Source of the DNA: an uncultured Prevotella sp.
GTDB lineage: Bacteria; Bacteroidota; Bacteroidia; Bacteroidales; Bacteroidaceae
Length of the DNA stretch: 64,000 bases
NCBI GenBank assembly: GCA_945873145.1
Contig: CAMCBZ010000001.1
Location: 124,001 to 188,000 of the forward strand
Direction: 5' to 3'
Positions 18,516 to 27,515 of the stretch are shown here, in pieces (within the stretch, counting starts at the first letter, position 1; each line of letters begins with the position of its first letter). The translations under genes and the position numbers were made by a program. The notes below the pieces were generated by a model. The model ran no database searches. It had not been told where the DNA came from and was given only the letters and a program-made list of their open reading frames with translations.

Positions 18516-19811
18516 TTATCCATTCCTCAGGTATTCATATCCGAATCGGCAGCGGAGGCAGTCTTTGCGGTCGCAGTATTCGTTTTTCAGTTGGATGAGC
18601 GCCTGAGAGTCGCCGGCGTTTTCTACGTCGAGGCCGCATTCTTTCCACATTCTGACGATATGGTTATCCTCTGCTTTGAGCTCCTCCAGGAAGTCGAAGG
18701 CGCGGTCACAGAGTCTGTCATCCTCTTTGTGTCGGCCATAAGCGAAGAGCATCGGCACCACCGTGTTGATAGTCAGCACCGTGATGGAGTCTTTCGACAG
18801 TCGTTTTTCCGCCTTCTTGCTTTCTGCTCCGAAGGTATAGTGCGTCTCCCAGTAAGGTGTCGCCTCCGTGTCGAAGAGCTGTTGCACCTCTTTCAGCGTC
18901 TTGCAGTCAACGAGTTGGCTCAGTCCCGTCCGGCGATGATAATAGAGGTTGGCCAGTTGCGAGATACGTATCGTAGGGAAGTTTTGTGGTCTCAGCCTTA
19001 GGAAACGCCACCGTTGTCCGCTGATCGGTTCCAACGAGAACTTATGAGCGAGATAGAGGTACTCATGTCTCAGCCGTTGGAAGTACTCGTCTTTCTCAGC
19101 TTGTTCTCTGCGCCGTTGCGGCATCTCGTCGGCGTTGAGCATTCCCGCCTGCCCCATGAAGATTGCCTCAATCTGAAAGAGATCGTCGCGGTGATGGTCT
19201 ACGTCATGCAGCGGCACGTGTAGTGCCCACTGCTCAAACGCCTCGCTGTTGATGCTGAAACCAAAGCTGCGCGCCAGCGTCACGAAGTAAGCCTGCTCCC
19301 ACGAGCCGTTGGCGATGGCCACGCGCTGGCGTATCTTCTCCGTTTTCTGCTCAAGTCGCTCGGTCTGCAACGCGCTCATCCACGAGTGAACGGTCAGTCG
19401 CGATAGTTGTGGAATGATGCGATAGCAGGGTGGGTATTGGTCTTCCTGCAACAGCTCATGGTAGTGTCTCTCCACCGTCTCGGGCACTTCCATCTCTAAT
19501 TGCGGCAGCACGTCGCCGTTGGCCGTCTCTACCTCAGTGTCAGCTTTGCCCGTGACATGTAGCACCACATTATTATAATGGTCGTCCTTCTCATGGCCGT
19601 GGAGATACCAGTCCGACGACTTGTCGTGTATCTCGACGTTTCCCACCCACAGCGTGCCGTCGATCTTCACCTTGGCATTGAAGAAGTCGGGTCCTGCATT
19701 GCGGTTGTGCAGTCCCGGATCAATGACCTCCACGTCTTGTCCGCTGGTGGTCTTGAGTTGTTGTAGTGGGAAGAGCTTGTGCTTCCAGCAGTAATGCAAT
19801 AGCTGTTCCAT
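18516..19811 (-). CDS. DUF2851 family protein
   Basis: A 431-residue cytoplasmic protein of a family (DUF2851) found almost only in Bacteroidota, with no known function. Recognisable parts are HYCWKHKLFPLQQLKTTSGQ at the start, NRNAGPDFFNAKVKIDGTLWVGNVEIHDKSSDW near 36-68, and the cysteine cluster CGLDVEN...CDRKDCLRCRFG at the C-terminus. The last is a possible metal site. A -7-like TATCTTTG lies at the complement of 19873-19880. It leads a minus-strand series with the thioesterase and dprA. Confidence 0.85.
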   Translation of the reverse strand: MEQLLHYCWKHKLFPLQQLKTTSGQDVEVIDPGLHNRNAGPDFFNAKVKIDGTLWVGNVEIHDKSSDWYLHGHEKDDHYNNVVLHVTGKADTEVETANGDVLPQLEMEVPETVERHYHELLQEDQYPPCYRIIPQLSRLTVHSWMSALQTERLEQKTEKIRQRVAIANGSWEQAYFVTLARSFGFSINSEAFEQWALHVPLHDVDHHRDDLFQIEAIFMGQAGMLNADEMPQRRREQAEKDEYFQRLRHEYLYLAHKFSLEPISGQRWRFLRLRPQNFPTIRISQLANLYYHRRTGLSQLVDCKTLKEVQQLFDTEATPYWETHYTFGAESKKAEKRLSKDSITVLTINTVVPMLFAYGRHKEDDRLCDRAFDFLEELKAEDNHIVRMWKECGLDVENAGDSQALIQLKNEYCDRKDCLRCRFGYEYLRNG

Positions 19812-19883
19812 CTGATGGCTTTAATAGTATTTTGGTTAGGAGCATCTTTGCTGACGCAAGGAGACTCATTTGCAAAGATAAGA

Positions 19884-19923
19884 AAAAATCCCGTATCTGT
19901 ATGCTACAGACACGGGATTTTTC
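19884..19923 (-). terminator. terminator after the calycin-like surface protein gene
   Basis: AAAAATCCCGTaTCTGTA pairs with TACAGAcACGGGATTTTT across a 3-base loop, flanked by A and T runs. It lies about 90 bases beyond the minus-strand gene ending at 20012 and upstream of DUF2851. Confidence 0.7.
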
Positions 19924-20011
19924 TTTGGCGACAAAAAGATGTAAAGTTTTCTCTTCTTGTCTCTTTGTTGATATACAGGCAGTTGCTTGCGCTTTTGATC
20001 TGTCTGAAAGC

Positions 20012-21559
20012 TTATTTCAGCACTTTCTTACCATTGAAGATGTAGACATTGCCGTGGCGCATGGTCTTCACCTCACGTCCATTCAGGTCATAGACCTTGC
20101 TCTCCTTGTTGGTAGCAGTTTCGATCTGACTGATACCAGTCTCTGTGCCCTTGTTGATAACGAGGGTATAAGTCTTGATGGTCTGCAGGTCGTCAGAGCA
20201 ATAGAGCAGCTCTACCTTGCGCTGTGTGTCGGTATTGCTGAGCTCGCGAATAGCGCCAAAAGCGCCTTTGTTGGCGGTTGTGGCAACGATTGTAGCCTTG
20301 GCAGGGTCAGCGGCATTGGCGCTCACCTCCTCTTTGTCCAGCGTGACGATTTGTCCATTGACGGTTACTGCGGGCTTGTCTACATTGTAGATGAGGCTGA
20401 TGTCGTCGACGTAGAGTCTGTCAGTAGCAGAGCCTTGGCCTGCATCAGCATTTGTTGAGATGGTCACGAGCATGGCTTTGGCTTTCACATCATTGTCGTT
20501 ATAGTTAAATGGTACGACAATGCGCTGCCAGGCAAAGTCGTTGGAGGCAATCTTAGCATCCTTGGCTGTGGCTACCACATTGGCGTAGACCTTGTCCTGC
20601 GGATCCTGATAGTATGTGCCATCGGTGATGGCTGCGCTGATCGTAGCGTAAGGATGTTCTTCGGAAGGTGTGCCTTGCTTGAACTTCACCCAAACGGCGA
20701 TGGAGTCCGGCGTGCCGTCCATGAGTGCATAGAACGGGTCTCCGTGGCTGTCGGTAGAAGTATTGTCAGTGGAAAGAAAAGCGCAGTTCTTCGTGCTTGC
20801 GGCATCATAGTCTCCGGCCTGCATACGGCCTGTGGTGATGGTGCCGTTGGCCGTGATGCCAAAGACAGAAGCCGAGGTGAGCAGGAGGCTCTTCTTTCCT
20901 GTGCTGTTAGGGCGAACCTCGGTAGAAGAATAGGTATGTGCATCAGAGAGAGCGTTGGCGGCTTGAGCGTAATCACCTGTTGCAGAGGCAAAAGAATGCC
21001 AGTTTAGTGGCTCCTCTACATTAACCGTTACTTGCTGATATTCGTCGTTCAGTTTGCTTATCTGCTCAGTGCGATAGTCCTCAAACCCGCTGTTGGGCAG
21101 CTGATAGTTATCGCCGAAGGTTACTAAGATCTTTTGATTAAGCATTTTCATGTCGATACCAATGAGCGTATAGAGTTTCTCATCATTGACAAGCAGTTTC
21201 AGATCCAAAGGAATAGTGCCGAGCATCGGTCCCATCCATTTGCCAACATTGGGATCATCGCCGGCTGTGATGTTGATATTCTGGCTGGTAGTCACCACGT
21301 CGCCCTTGCTGCTTGTAGCAGCCTTCAGGTTATTGAGTGTGATGTTTCCGATGCCCATAGTCTGTCCGCCCATTTTCAGCATGAAGTTTTTCAAGTTGAA
21401 GTTATAGGTGCCATCGCTGTTTTTGTCCACGCTGATGGTGGCTGTCTGACCCGAGGCCGTGCCGTTGACGGTCACGACGAGCGTGTCGGTGTAGTCCTTG
21501 GCGCTCATGCTCAATGAGGAGAGCAAGGCCAGGGCTAACGAGAGTAATGTTTTCTTCAT
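20012..21559 (-). CDS. exported calycin-like/PCMD-type protein with C-terminal sorting-like domain
   Basis: A 515-residue secreted protein. Residues 1-20 form a signal peptide (MKKTLLSLALALLSSLSMSA). A calycin-like beta-barrel domain covers about 22-150 (DTLVVTVNGTASGQTATISV). A PCMD-like jelly roll follows in about 155-400 (LPNSGFEDY, then DRLYVDDISLIY). The end, ETGISQIETATNKESK followed by VYDLNGREVKTMRHGNVYI and NGKKVLK, resembles the C-terminal sorting-type tails common in Prevotella surface proteins. It is the third gene of a putative surface operon, 60 bases after the beta-barrel gene. The ligand is unknown; carbohydrate or haem-like binding is only a guess from the fold names. Confidence 0.7.
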   Translation of the reverse strand: MKKTLLSLALALLSSLSMSAKDYTDTLVVTVNGTASGQTATISVDKNSDGTYNFNLKNFMLKMGGQTMGIGNITLNNLKAATSSKGDVVTTSQNINITAGDDPNVGKWMGPMLGTIPLDLKLLVNDEKLYTLIGIDMKMLNQKILVTFGDNYQLPNSGFEDYRTEQISKLNDEYQQVTVNVEEPLNWHSFASATGDYAQAANALSDAHTYSSTEVRPNSTGKKSLLLTSASVFGITANGTITTGRMQAGDYDAASTKNCAFLSTDNTSTDSHGDPFYALMDGTPDSIAVWVKFKQGTPSEEHPYATISAAITDGTYYQDPQDKVYANVVATAKDAKIASNDFAWQRIVVPFNYNDNDVKAKAMLVTISTNADAGQGSATDRLYVDDISLIYNVDKPAVTVNGQIVTLDKEEVSANAADPAKATIVATTANKGAFGAIRELSNTDTQRKVELLYCSDDLQTIKTYTLVINKGTETGISQIETATNKESKVYDLNGREVKTMRHGNVYIFNGKKVLK

Positions 21560-21619
21560 AATTTAAACCTTTTACTTTAGAAAGAACTAACAATAATATA
21601 TGTTTCTGATTTCAATGCT

Positions 21620-22387
21620 TTACCTGTGTTTGAGCCGATAGCTTACGCCCACAGAGGCAAAGATCGGGTAGAGCGTCTGCTCTACGGCTGTGAAACCGCT
21701 GTGGTGGATGCCGCTGAGTCCCCAGCTGAGGTTGGCAAAGATCGCCGTACGCTGCCAGATGCGGTATTCTCCTCCGACATCCACGCCCCATTGCAGGTGT
21801 CGCATGTCGTCGCTGAAGTCGTAGTCGCCGCGTGTGCTCTCGTCGCCTCCAAGAATCACCTTGGCACCCGTAGGATCGCCTACGCGCAGATAGCCGTCGT
21901 GGGCATAGCCCGTGAACTTGCGTTGGGTCAATATAGAGAGATAAGGGCCGGCATGGAGCGAAAAACGGTTCGTGGCCTGCCAGCGGGCGTGCAGAGGGAT
22001 CGTGAGCATCCACTCCGTCACCTCTGTCGTGACGTCGCCGGTGAACATACCAGCGAGTTTCTCGCCCCCGCGCACCACTTCCTCGTGGTAGTTCTTCACG
22101 CGTGCGTCCTCTTTCATACCTTTGTTTTCTATTTGCAGGCCGAGTGTCAGTCCCCAATGTTCGTCGAGCGCTTTGTCAGCCTCCACGCCGAGCACGAGGT
22201 TGGGTTGCAGCGTGTAGCTGTTGAGACGGCGTATCGATGCCGGCATGCCCACGGGCGCCGTTCCGCCGATATTGTAGCCGATATGCAGTTTCAGTTCCGT
22301 GTTGTCGGTCAGTCCTTTGGCCTGTGCGTGAGCGGCAAGGGCGAGCAGGAGCGTGAAGGACAGTACTTTTATTTTGTTCATCGTCAT
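21620..22387 (-). CDS. outer-membrane beta-barrel protein
   Basis: A 255-residue protein with a signal peptide (MNKIKVLSFTLLLALAAHAQA). Alternating hydrophobic and aromatic strands are typical of the eight-strand OMP_b-brl_2 barrels: KLHIGYNIGG, NLVLGVEADKAL, WGLTLGLQIENKGM, FSLHAGPYLSIL, and a C-terminal strand FASVGVSYRLKHR. The third residue, also methionine, may be the real start. It lies between a PCMD lipoprotein gene and a calycin-like gene, presumably co-transcribed. Function unknown; probably structural or ligand-binding at the cell surface. Confidence 0.75.
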   Translation of the reverse strand: MTMNKIKVLSFTLLLALAAHAQAKGLTDNTELKLHIGYNIGGTAPVGMPASIRRLNSYTLQPNLVLGVEADKALDEHWGLTLGLQIENKGMKEDARVKNYHEEVVRGGEKLAGMFTGDVTTEVTEWMLTIPLHARWQATNRFSLHAGPYLSILTQRKFTGYAHDGYLRVGDPTGAKVILGGDESTRGDYDFSDDMRHLQWGVDVGGEYRIWQRTAIFANLSWGLSGIHHSGFTAVEQTLYPIFASVGVSYRLKHR

Positions 22388-22400
22388 GGTGTCTAAGAGA

Positions 22401-23555
22401 TTATTGTTCTTTCTTACATGTCAGTCTCACTTTGTCGACGCAGAGCGTGGAGCCGACAGCACCCTCAAACTGGTCACCGTCGGCACTCGACGAGAAGACG
22501 ATGGTGAGGCTGTAGCCGCGCTGCTTGAGCAGGTCGAGGTCGATGTCACTGAGATATTTAAAGTCGATGGAGAACGGCGTCCATTCCTTGGTGGGTTTCA
22601 CCATGCCCATGTCAGCGATGGCGACGATCTGCGGACTTGTCTTCACATTGTCGCCGTAGAGCGTGACAGCGTTGCCCTGGTCGTCGTGGTTGCGGTAGAG
22701 CACGGCGTAGATGGCGGCCTGGTCGGTGCGGTCAGCCACGGCGTTGCCCTTGGGATCCTGGAAGGTTGCTCCCGGCTGATAGGTATAGTATCCTGTGAGC
22801 GTCATCGGCTGTCGGTCGAAGACCTGTCCGAAGTGTGTAGCCTTCATGGCGTCGGTGAGTGCGCTGGCCATGTCGAAGGTGCCGATGAAGAGGTTTCCGG
22901 CCGCGATGCGCTTGTTGACCATTGCCCCGAAGGGTCCCGTGCTGCGTGTGGTGAGCTTCACGGCGGCACCGTCGTAGCCGTTGACCAGCGGTGCTGTCGG
23001 GTATTCGTCGGGTTTGGCAGAGCCCATGCTGAGGCTGAAGCCTGGGTTGCCGTTGGCCCAGTCGCCGGCGCTGGTGCCGTCGTTGCGCAGGATATGCCAG
23101 ACATAATAATGTCCTTTCGGCTCCAGCTCATAGTTCTCGAAGTCAAACTTCACCGTGTCGTTGGTCATACGTGTCGTCGGCCTTACCTCCACCGTGTAGT
23201 TGCGGTGCCAGTGCCCGTCCTCCGAGACCACCTGATAGTGCCACTTTCCGCCGTTCTTCTTGTCGACCTCGCTGCCGGTCATCACCGCTTTGGCACCCGG
23301 CGTGAGCCGCAATGTCGGTGTGAGCAGGCTGAGGTCAGCATCGTGTTCGCGTCTTACCTCAAAGGAGATGAGGCTGTCGGTGGACAGCACATCCTTTGCG
23401 GTGTCGGACAGCTGATAGAAAGTAGCCAAGGGGTTGTCGGTGTGCAGACTCACGTGCGTGATGTCGCACTCGCTGTTGAGCGGCTCCTCTTTGAAGCAGG
23501 ACCCCATCAGCAGCGTTGCAGCCAGTAAGGGCAGTGTGTAGAAGTATCTTTTCAT
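22401..23555 (-). CDS. PCMD domain surface lipoprotein
   Basis: A 384-residue lipoprotein. The signal peptide ends in the lipobox LLMGSC with Cys at 20. An Ig-like segment occupies about 30-115, followed by a PCMD (putative carbohydrate metabolism domain) jelly roll at about 135-380 with FDFENYEL, NPGFSLS and TLCVDKVRLTC. PCMD proteins are frequent at the Bacteroidota surface, but a catalytic function has not been established to my knowledge. It is the first gene of the minus-strand operon; a TAACTTTG -7 element lies at the complement of 23602-23609. The beta-barrel gene begins 13 bases after its stop. Confidence 0.8.
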   Translation of the reverse strand: MKRYFYTLPLLAATLLMGSCFKEEPLNSECDITHVSLHTDNPLATFYQLSDTAKDVLSTDSLISFEVRREHDADLSLLTPTLRLTPGAKAVMTGSEVDKKNGGKWHYQVVSEDGHWHRNYTVEVRPTTRMTNDTVKFDFENYELEPKGHYYVWHILRNDGTSAGDWANGNPGFSLSMGSAKPDEYPTAPLVNGYDGAAVKLTTRSTGPFGAMVNKRIAAGNLFIGTFDMASALTDAMKATHFGQVFDRQPMTLTGYYTYQPGATFQDPKGNAVADRTDQAAIYAVLYRNHDDQGNAVTLYGDNVKTSPQIVAIADMGMVKPTKEWTPFSIDFKYLSDIDLDLLKQRGYSLTIVFSSSADGDQFEGAVGSTLCVDKVRLTCKKEQ

Positions 23556-23758
23556 TCCTTGAAAGTGTTATGTAAAGGGATGTATAGTCCGAAAACATCT
23601 ACAAAGTTACACGTTTTTTCTTTAAAAGGATGTTACTAAGGGCAGTATTGCGGTTAAAAGTATCTAATGCGGCTCATTTTGAATAATTTAAGCGACAAAA
23701 ACGACGGCTTTTGCCATAAAATCGCTAATTTTGCAGAAACGTTTAATTCCGGAAATAC

Positions 23759-24514
23759 ATGAAAATAGCTTTGATTGGCTACGGCAAGATGGGACACATG
23801 ATCGAGCAGATCGCCCTGGAGCGTGGTCACGAGATTGTTTGTAAGATTGATGTCAACAACCAGGACGACTTCGACAGCCCCGCCTTTGCGTCGGCCGACG
23901 TCGCCATAGAATTTACCAACCCCACGGCTGCTTACGGCAACTACCTGCGCGCCTTTGCCCACAATGTTAAGGTGGTGAGCGGCTCCACGGGCTGGATGAA
24001 AGATCACAAAGCTGATGTGGAAGCTCTCTGCAAGGACGGCAAGCAGACGCTCTTCTGGGCCAGTAACTTCTCCATTGGCGTAGCGATCTTCTCAGCTGTC
24101 AACAAGTATCTGGCTAAAATCATGAACCAGTTCCCACAGTACGACGTGAAGATGACCGAGACACACCATATCCACAAACTTGACGCACCGTCGGGCACTG
24201 CTATCACCTTGGCTGAGGGCATCATCGACAACCTCGACCGCAAGAAGTCGTGGAAGGCCGGTACCACCGTATGGGACGACGGCCATGTCGACGGTAGCGA
24301 GGATCACAAGTCCGACGAACTGCTCATCGACAGCATCCGCCACGATGAGGTGCCCGGCATCCACTCCATCGCCTACGACTCTGAGGCCGACTGCATCACC
24401 ATCACCCACGACGCCCACAGCCGCAAAGGCTTTGCCCTCGGTGCTGTCCTCGCCGCTGAGTTCACCAAAGACCATAAGGGCCTGCTCACCACGAGCGATC
24501 TGTTTAAGTTTTAG
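23759..24514 (+). CDS. dapB: 4-hydroxy-tetrahydrodipicolinate reductase
   Basis: NAD(P)H-dependent reductase of lysine and diaminopimelate synthesis. The nucleotide-binding motif ALIGYGKMGHMIE is at residues 3-15. The catalytic/substrate segment ETHHIHKLDAPSGTA is near 135-149. The 251 residues are normal for the Bacteroidota form. A TAATTTTG -7 element at 23726-23733 gives a leader of about 20 bases. It heads a plus-strand group with two signal-peptidase-like genes and a WbqC gene. Confidence 0.95.
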   Translation: MKIALIGYGKMGHMIEQIALERGHEIVCKIDVNNQDDFDSPAFASADVAIEFTNPTAAYGNYLRAFAHNVKVVSGSTGWMKDHKADVEALCKDGKQTLFWASNFSIGVAIFSAVNKYLAKIMNQFPQYDVKMTETHHIHKLDAPSGTAITLAEGIIDNLDRKKSWKAGTTVWDDGHVDGSEDHKSDELLIDSIRHDEVPGIHSIAYDSEADCITITHDAHSRKGFALGAVLAAEFTKDHKGLLTTSDLFKF

Positions 24515-24542
24515 TCCACCCTTTGTAATTCGTAATTAGTAT

Positions 24543-25988
24543 ATGATCGATAAGGAAAAAGCCCAGATGAACATGAAGAAGCAGTGGATCAAGTTTGGTG
24601 TGGTCACTGCGCTCTATCTGCTCTTCCTCCTGTGGGTGAAGAGTTGGTTGGGACTGATCATCGTCCCGTTCATCTTCGATAACTATATCACCAAGAAGAT
24701 TCGTTGGACCTGGTGGAAGGACGCTGAGGGTCCCGTGCGCTTCATCATGAGCTGGGTCGACGCGCTGGTCTTCGCTCTGGTAGCCGTGTACTTCATCAAC
24801 CTCTTCGCTTTCCAGAACTACGTCATCCCGTCGAGTTCCTTGGAGAAGAGTTTGCTCACAGGCGACTACCTCTTTGTTTCCAAGCTCAGCTACGGTCCCC
24901 GCATCCCGGAGACGCCGCTCACCATGCCGCTCACGCAGCACACGCTGCCCATCATCCACACCAAGAGCTACGTCGAGTGGCCGCATTGGGACTACCGCCG
25001 CGTGAAGGGTTTTGGCCATGTGAAGCTCAACGACATCGTGGTCTTCAACTATCCTGCCGGTGACACGATCCTCACCGAGGACCAGTACGCCAACAGCTAC
25101 TACACGATGTGCTACGACTTTGGTACGGAGCTCTACCAAGCCCAGAACCCCAATGCCGTCAATCCGGCCACGCTCAACCGCCAGGGACAGCTCGACTATT
25201 TCAATATGATCTATAACCTGGGTCGCGAATATATCGTGCAGAACCCAGTGAAGTATGGCATGATCGACCACCGTCCCACCGACCGCCGCGAGAACTATGT
25301 CAAGCGCTGCGTCGGTTTGCCGGGTCAGACCCTGCAGATCAAAAACCGTATCGTCTACCTCGATGGCAAGCCCAACAAGGAGCCCGACAACGTACAGTAC
25401 TTCTATTATGTCAAGCTCAAGCGTGACCTGCCCGACGACGTGCTGAAAGATTTGGGCATCTCCATGGAAGACCTGGGATATCTCAACCAGGGCGGTGCCA
25501 TGCCGCTGACCAAGCGCGCTGTGAACTATCTCTCCCACCGCAAGGATCTCGTAGCCAGCATCCACATCGTCAACGACGCAGTCACCGGTGATCTCTACCC
25601 GATGAACATGGTCACAGGATGGACACGCGACAACTACGGACCGATCTGGATTCCGAAGAAAGGCGCTACGGTCAAGCTCACCATGGACAATATTGCCATC
25701 TACGAGCGCCCCATCCGTGTCTATGAGCACAACAACCTGGTGGTGAAAAACAGCCGCATCTATATCAACGGCAAGCCTGCCAACAGCTATAAGTTCAAGA
25801 TGGACTACTACTGGATGATGGGTGACAACCGCCACAACTCCGAGGACTCACGCTACTGGGGCTTCGTGCCTGAAGACCATATCGTGGGCAAGCCCATCTT
25901 CATCTGGTGGAGTTCCGATCCCGACCGCCACGGTTTCAGTGGCATCCGATGGAACCGGCTCTTCCGCTGGGTAGACAACATCAAGTAA
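24543..25988 (+). CDS. lepB: signal peptidase I
   Basis: Membrane serine protease (S26) that removes signal peptides from exported proteins. Two hydrophobic segments lie at about 17-45 and 68-90. The catalytic serine is S99 in VIPSSSL and the general base is K254 in NYVKRCVGLPG; GDNRHNSEDSRYWGFVP near 425 is the conserved box E. The length of 481 residues, with a long insertion between the Ser and Lys boxes, is characteristic of Bacteroidota LepB. It starts 28 bases after dapB. A shorter, apparently inactive paralogue follows 80 bases downstream. Confidence 0.95.
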   Translation: MIDKEKAQMNMKKQWIKFGVVTALYLLFLLWVKSWLGLIIVPFIFDNYITKKIRWTWWKDAEGPVRFIMSWVDALVFALVAVYFINLFAFQNYVIPSSSLEKSLLTGDYLFVSKLSYGPRIPETPLTMPLTQHTLPIIHTKSYVEWPHWDYRRVKGFGHVKLNDIVVFNYPAGDTILTEDQYANSYYTMCYDFGTELYQAQNPNAVNPATLNRQGQLDYFNMIYNLGREYIVQNPVKYGMIDHRPTDRRENYVKRCVGLPGQTLQIKNRIVYLDGKPNKEPDNVQYFYYVKLKRDLPDDVLKDLGISMEDLGYLNQGGAMPLTKRAVNYLSHRKDLVASIHIVNDAVTGDLYPMNMVTGWTRDNYGPIWIPKKGATVKLTMDNIAIYERPIRVYEHNNLVVKNSRIYINGKPANSYKFKMDYYWMMGDNRHNSEDSRYWGFVPEDHIVGKPIFIWWSSDPDRHGFSGIRWNRLFRWVDNIK

Positions 25989-26068
25989 TATCGGTCAGCC
26001 ATGACACGCCCATCGCGGCGTGCCGTGGCTCTTCCGTTTTTGTTCACTCCTTATTATATATATAGATC

Positions 26069-26497
26069 TTGCTGAAGCAAACGCTGAAATTTGTCATTGC
26101 GCTGTGTGTCGCCACCGCTTTGGTGGTGGCCGTGCATACATTTGCCTTCGCCGTCTGCACACTTCCTTCCGGGTTTGGTAACGAGTACCATAAGGGCGAT
26201 CGTGTGGTGGTGAACAAGCTGGCGCATGACAATTTCCGTCGTGGCGACCTGGTGCTGTACTATCCCGACTGGCACGTTACCAGCCGCTATGCCGACAGCC
26301 CGATGAATATCGGACGCATAGTAGCCCTTCCCGGTGACACCATCCGGCTGGGCAACGACCGTTTCCGCATCCCGCTGCGCTGCTGCCATAAGTGCCGTTG
26401 CATGGACTGCAAGATCTATCTCGTCAACACCGGGCAGGGACAGACCCTCGTGCATCTCCATCAGATCGTGGGAAAAGCCTACCGCCTTGCGCTCTAA
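26069..26497 (+). CDS. degenerate signal-peptidase-I-like protein lacking catalytic Ser and Lys
   Basis: A 142-residue S26-like protein beginning at TTG (26069); no ATG is available in this frame. One membrane helix (residues 7-30) is followed by LPSGFGNEYHKGDRVVVNKL, which aligns with the LepB box holding catalytic Ser99. Here that position is Phe36. The LepB lysine box NYVKRCVGLPG aligns with MNIGRIVALPG, giving Gly82 in place of Lys. Box E is absent. A cysteine cluster C105-C106-x2-C109-x-C111-x2-C114 occurs where LepB has none. The fold is recognisable and the frame is open, so it looks like a maintained pseudoenzyme rather than decay. A copy of the recurring AT-rich motif lies just upstream (26046-26064). 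Confidence 0.7.
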   Translation: MLKQTLKFVIALCVATALVVAVHTFAFAVCTLPSGFGNEYHKGDRVVVNKLAHDNFRRGDLVLYYPDWHVTSRYADSPMNIGRIVALPGDTIRLGNDRFRIPLRCCHKCRCMDCKIYLVNTGQGQTLVHLHQIVGKAYRLAL

Positions 26498-26640
26498 AAA
26501 AGCCTCACCCCCATGCCCCTCTCCAAAGGAGAGGGGAGTAATTACAAGGATAAACAGTAAGTGGTGGGGCGGACACGGAGATGAATCCATTTATCATTGA
26601 TCATTCATCATTGGTCTAATTTATCATTCAACATTCAACA
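26498..26640. repeat. intergenic region with GC-rich inverted repeat and ATTCATCATT-type repeats
   Basis: CCCCTCTCC-AAA-GGAGAGGGG (about 26516-26536) is a palindromic element of the interspersed kind frequent in Prevotella intergenic regions. It is followed by short degenerate direct repeats (ATCATTGATCATTCATCATT, ATCATTCAACATTCAACATT) running up to the WbqC start. Confidence 0.5.
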
Positions 26641-27315
26641 TTGCGTACTCTCCTTTCCGCCACCTATTTCGGCCCTATACAATGGTATCAGAAGCTCAAC
26701 AGATCCGGGCTCTGCTATATCGAACAGCATGACAACTTCATCAAGCAGACCTATCGCAACCGCTGCGTCATCGCCACCACGCAGGGCACACAAGCCCTTA
26801 CCGTGCCCATCGAGCGCTACGACGGCCTGAAATGCGAGATGCGCGACATACGCATCAGCGACCACGGTGCCTGGCGCCATCTCCACTGGAATGCCCTTGT
26901 CTCAGCCTACGGCGAGAGTCCCTTCTTTGAGTTCTATGCCGACGATCTACGGCCCTTCTTCGAGAAGAGGTGGCAGTTTCTCTACGACTACGACCTTGCC
27001 ATCACGGAGAAGATGTGCGAGCTGCTGGACATCCATCCCACGTTGAGGCGGACAGAAGAATACATCAAATTACCCGATTCCGCTGCTGCTGACAACACTG
27101 AAGCCACTATGATTTCTACCGATGGAATCGCTGATAATTGCAATCAGTGGGCTGACTACCGTGAAGTCATCCGTCCGAAGCATCCATTGCCCGATGCTGA
27201 CTTTCAGCCCAAGCCTTACTACCAGGTCTACAAGCATAAGTTTGGCTTCCTGCCTAACCTTAGTATTCTCGACCTGCTGTTTAATGAAGGCAACGAGGCC
27301 TTGCTTTTCCTTTGA
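26641..27315 (+). CDS. WbqC-like family protein
   Basis: A 224-residue protein beginning at a TTG. An in-frame stop lies 24 bases upstream and no ATG precedes the conserved LLSATYFGPIQWYQKL block, so TTG at 26641 (or a nearby ATT) must be used. Family features include QHDNFIKQTYRNRCVI near 29-44, HWNALVSAYGESPFFEFY near 80-97 and the C-terminal FGFLPNLSILDLLFNEG. WbqC proteins are associated with surface-polysaccharide clusters in Gram-negative bacteria and have no firmly known activity. It follows the two signal-peptidase-like genes. Confidence 0.85.
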   Translation: MRTLLSATYFGPIQWYQKLNRSGLCYIEQHDNFIKQTYRNRCVIATTQGTQALTVPIERYDGLKCEMRDIRISDHGAWRHLHWNALVSAYGESPFFEFYADDLRPFFEKRWQFLYDYDLAITEKMCELLDIHPTLRRTEEYIKLPDSAAADNTEATMISTDGIADNCNQWADYREVIRPKHPLPDADFQPKPYYQVYKHKFGFLPNLSILDLLFNEGNEALLFL

Positions 27316-27515
27316 TGTTTTTTCTGACAAAAGTAGTGCTCTGCGGACTTTCAATCTAGAGAAAGCGGCGAGGGCGAAAAACGAAAAAACGGGAGTGAAA
27401 TCAGCAAAATTGCTCGATGAAGAGATGAAAACGGCGTGTTGATGCCATCATCTCGGTTGTTTGATAGGGTCAAAGTGCCTTTCTGATGTGGTCAGAAAGG
27501 CGAGATGACACGATG

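Noticed and set aside
24504..25835. 443-codon open frame opposite lepB
   Set aside because: Same reason: a shadow of the signal peptidase gene, low-complexity valine-rich translation, no start context.
26500..26640. Short ATCATTCAACATT repeats as a CRISPR-like array
   Set aside because: Units are degenerate, about 10 bases, and without spacers; simple sequence repeats only.
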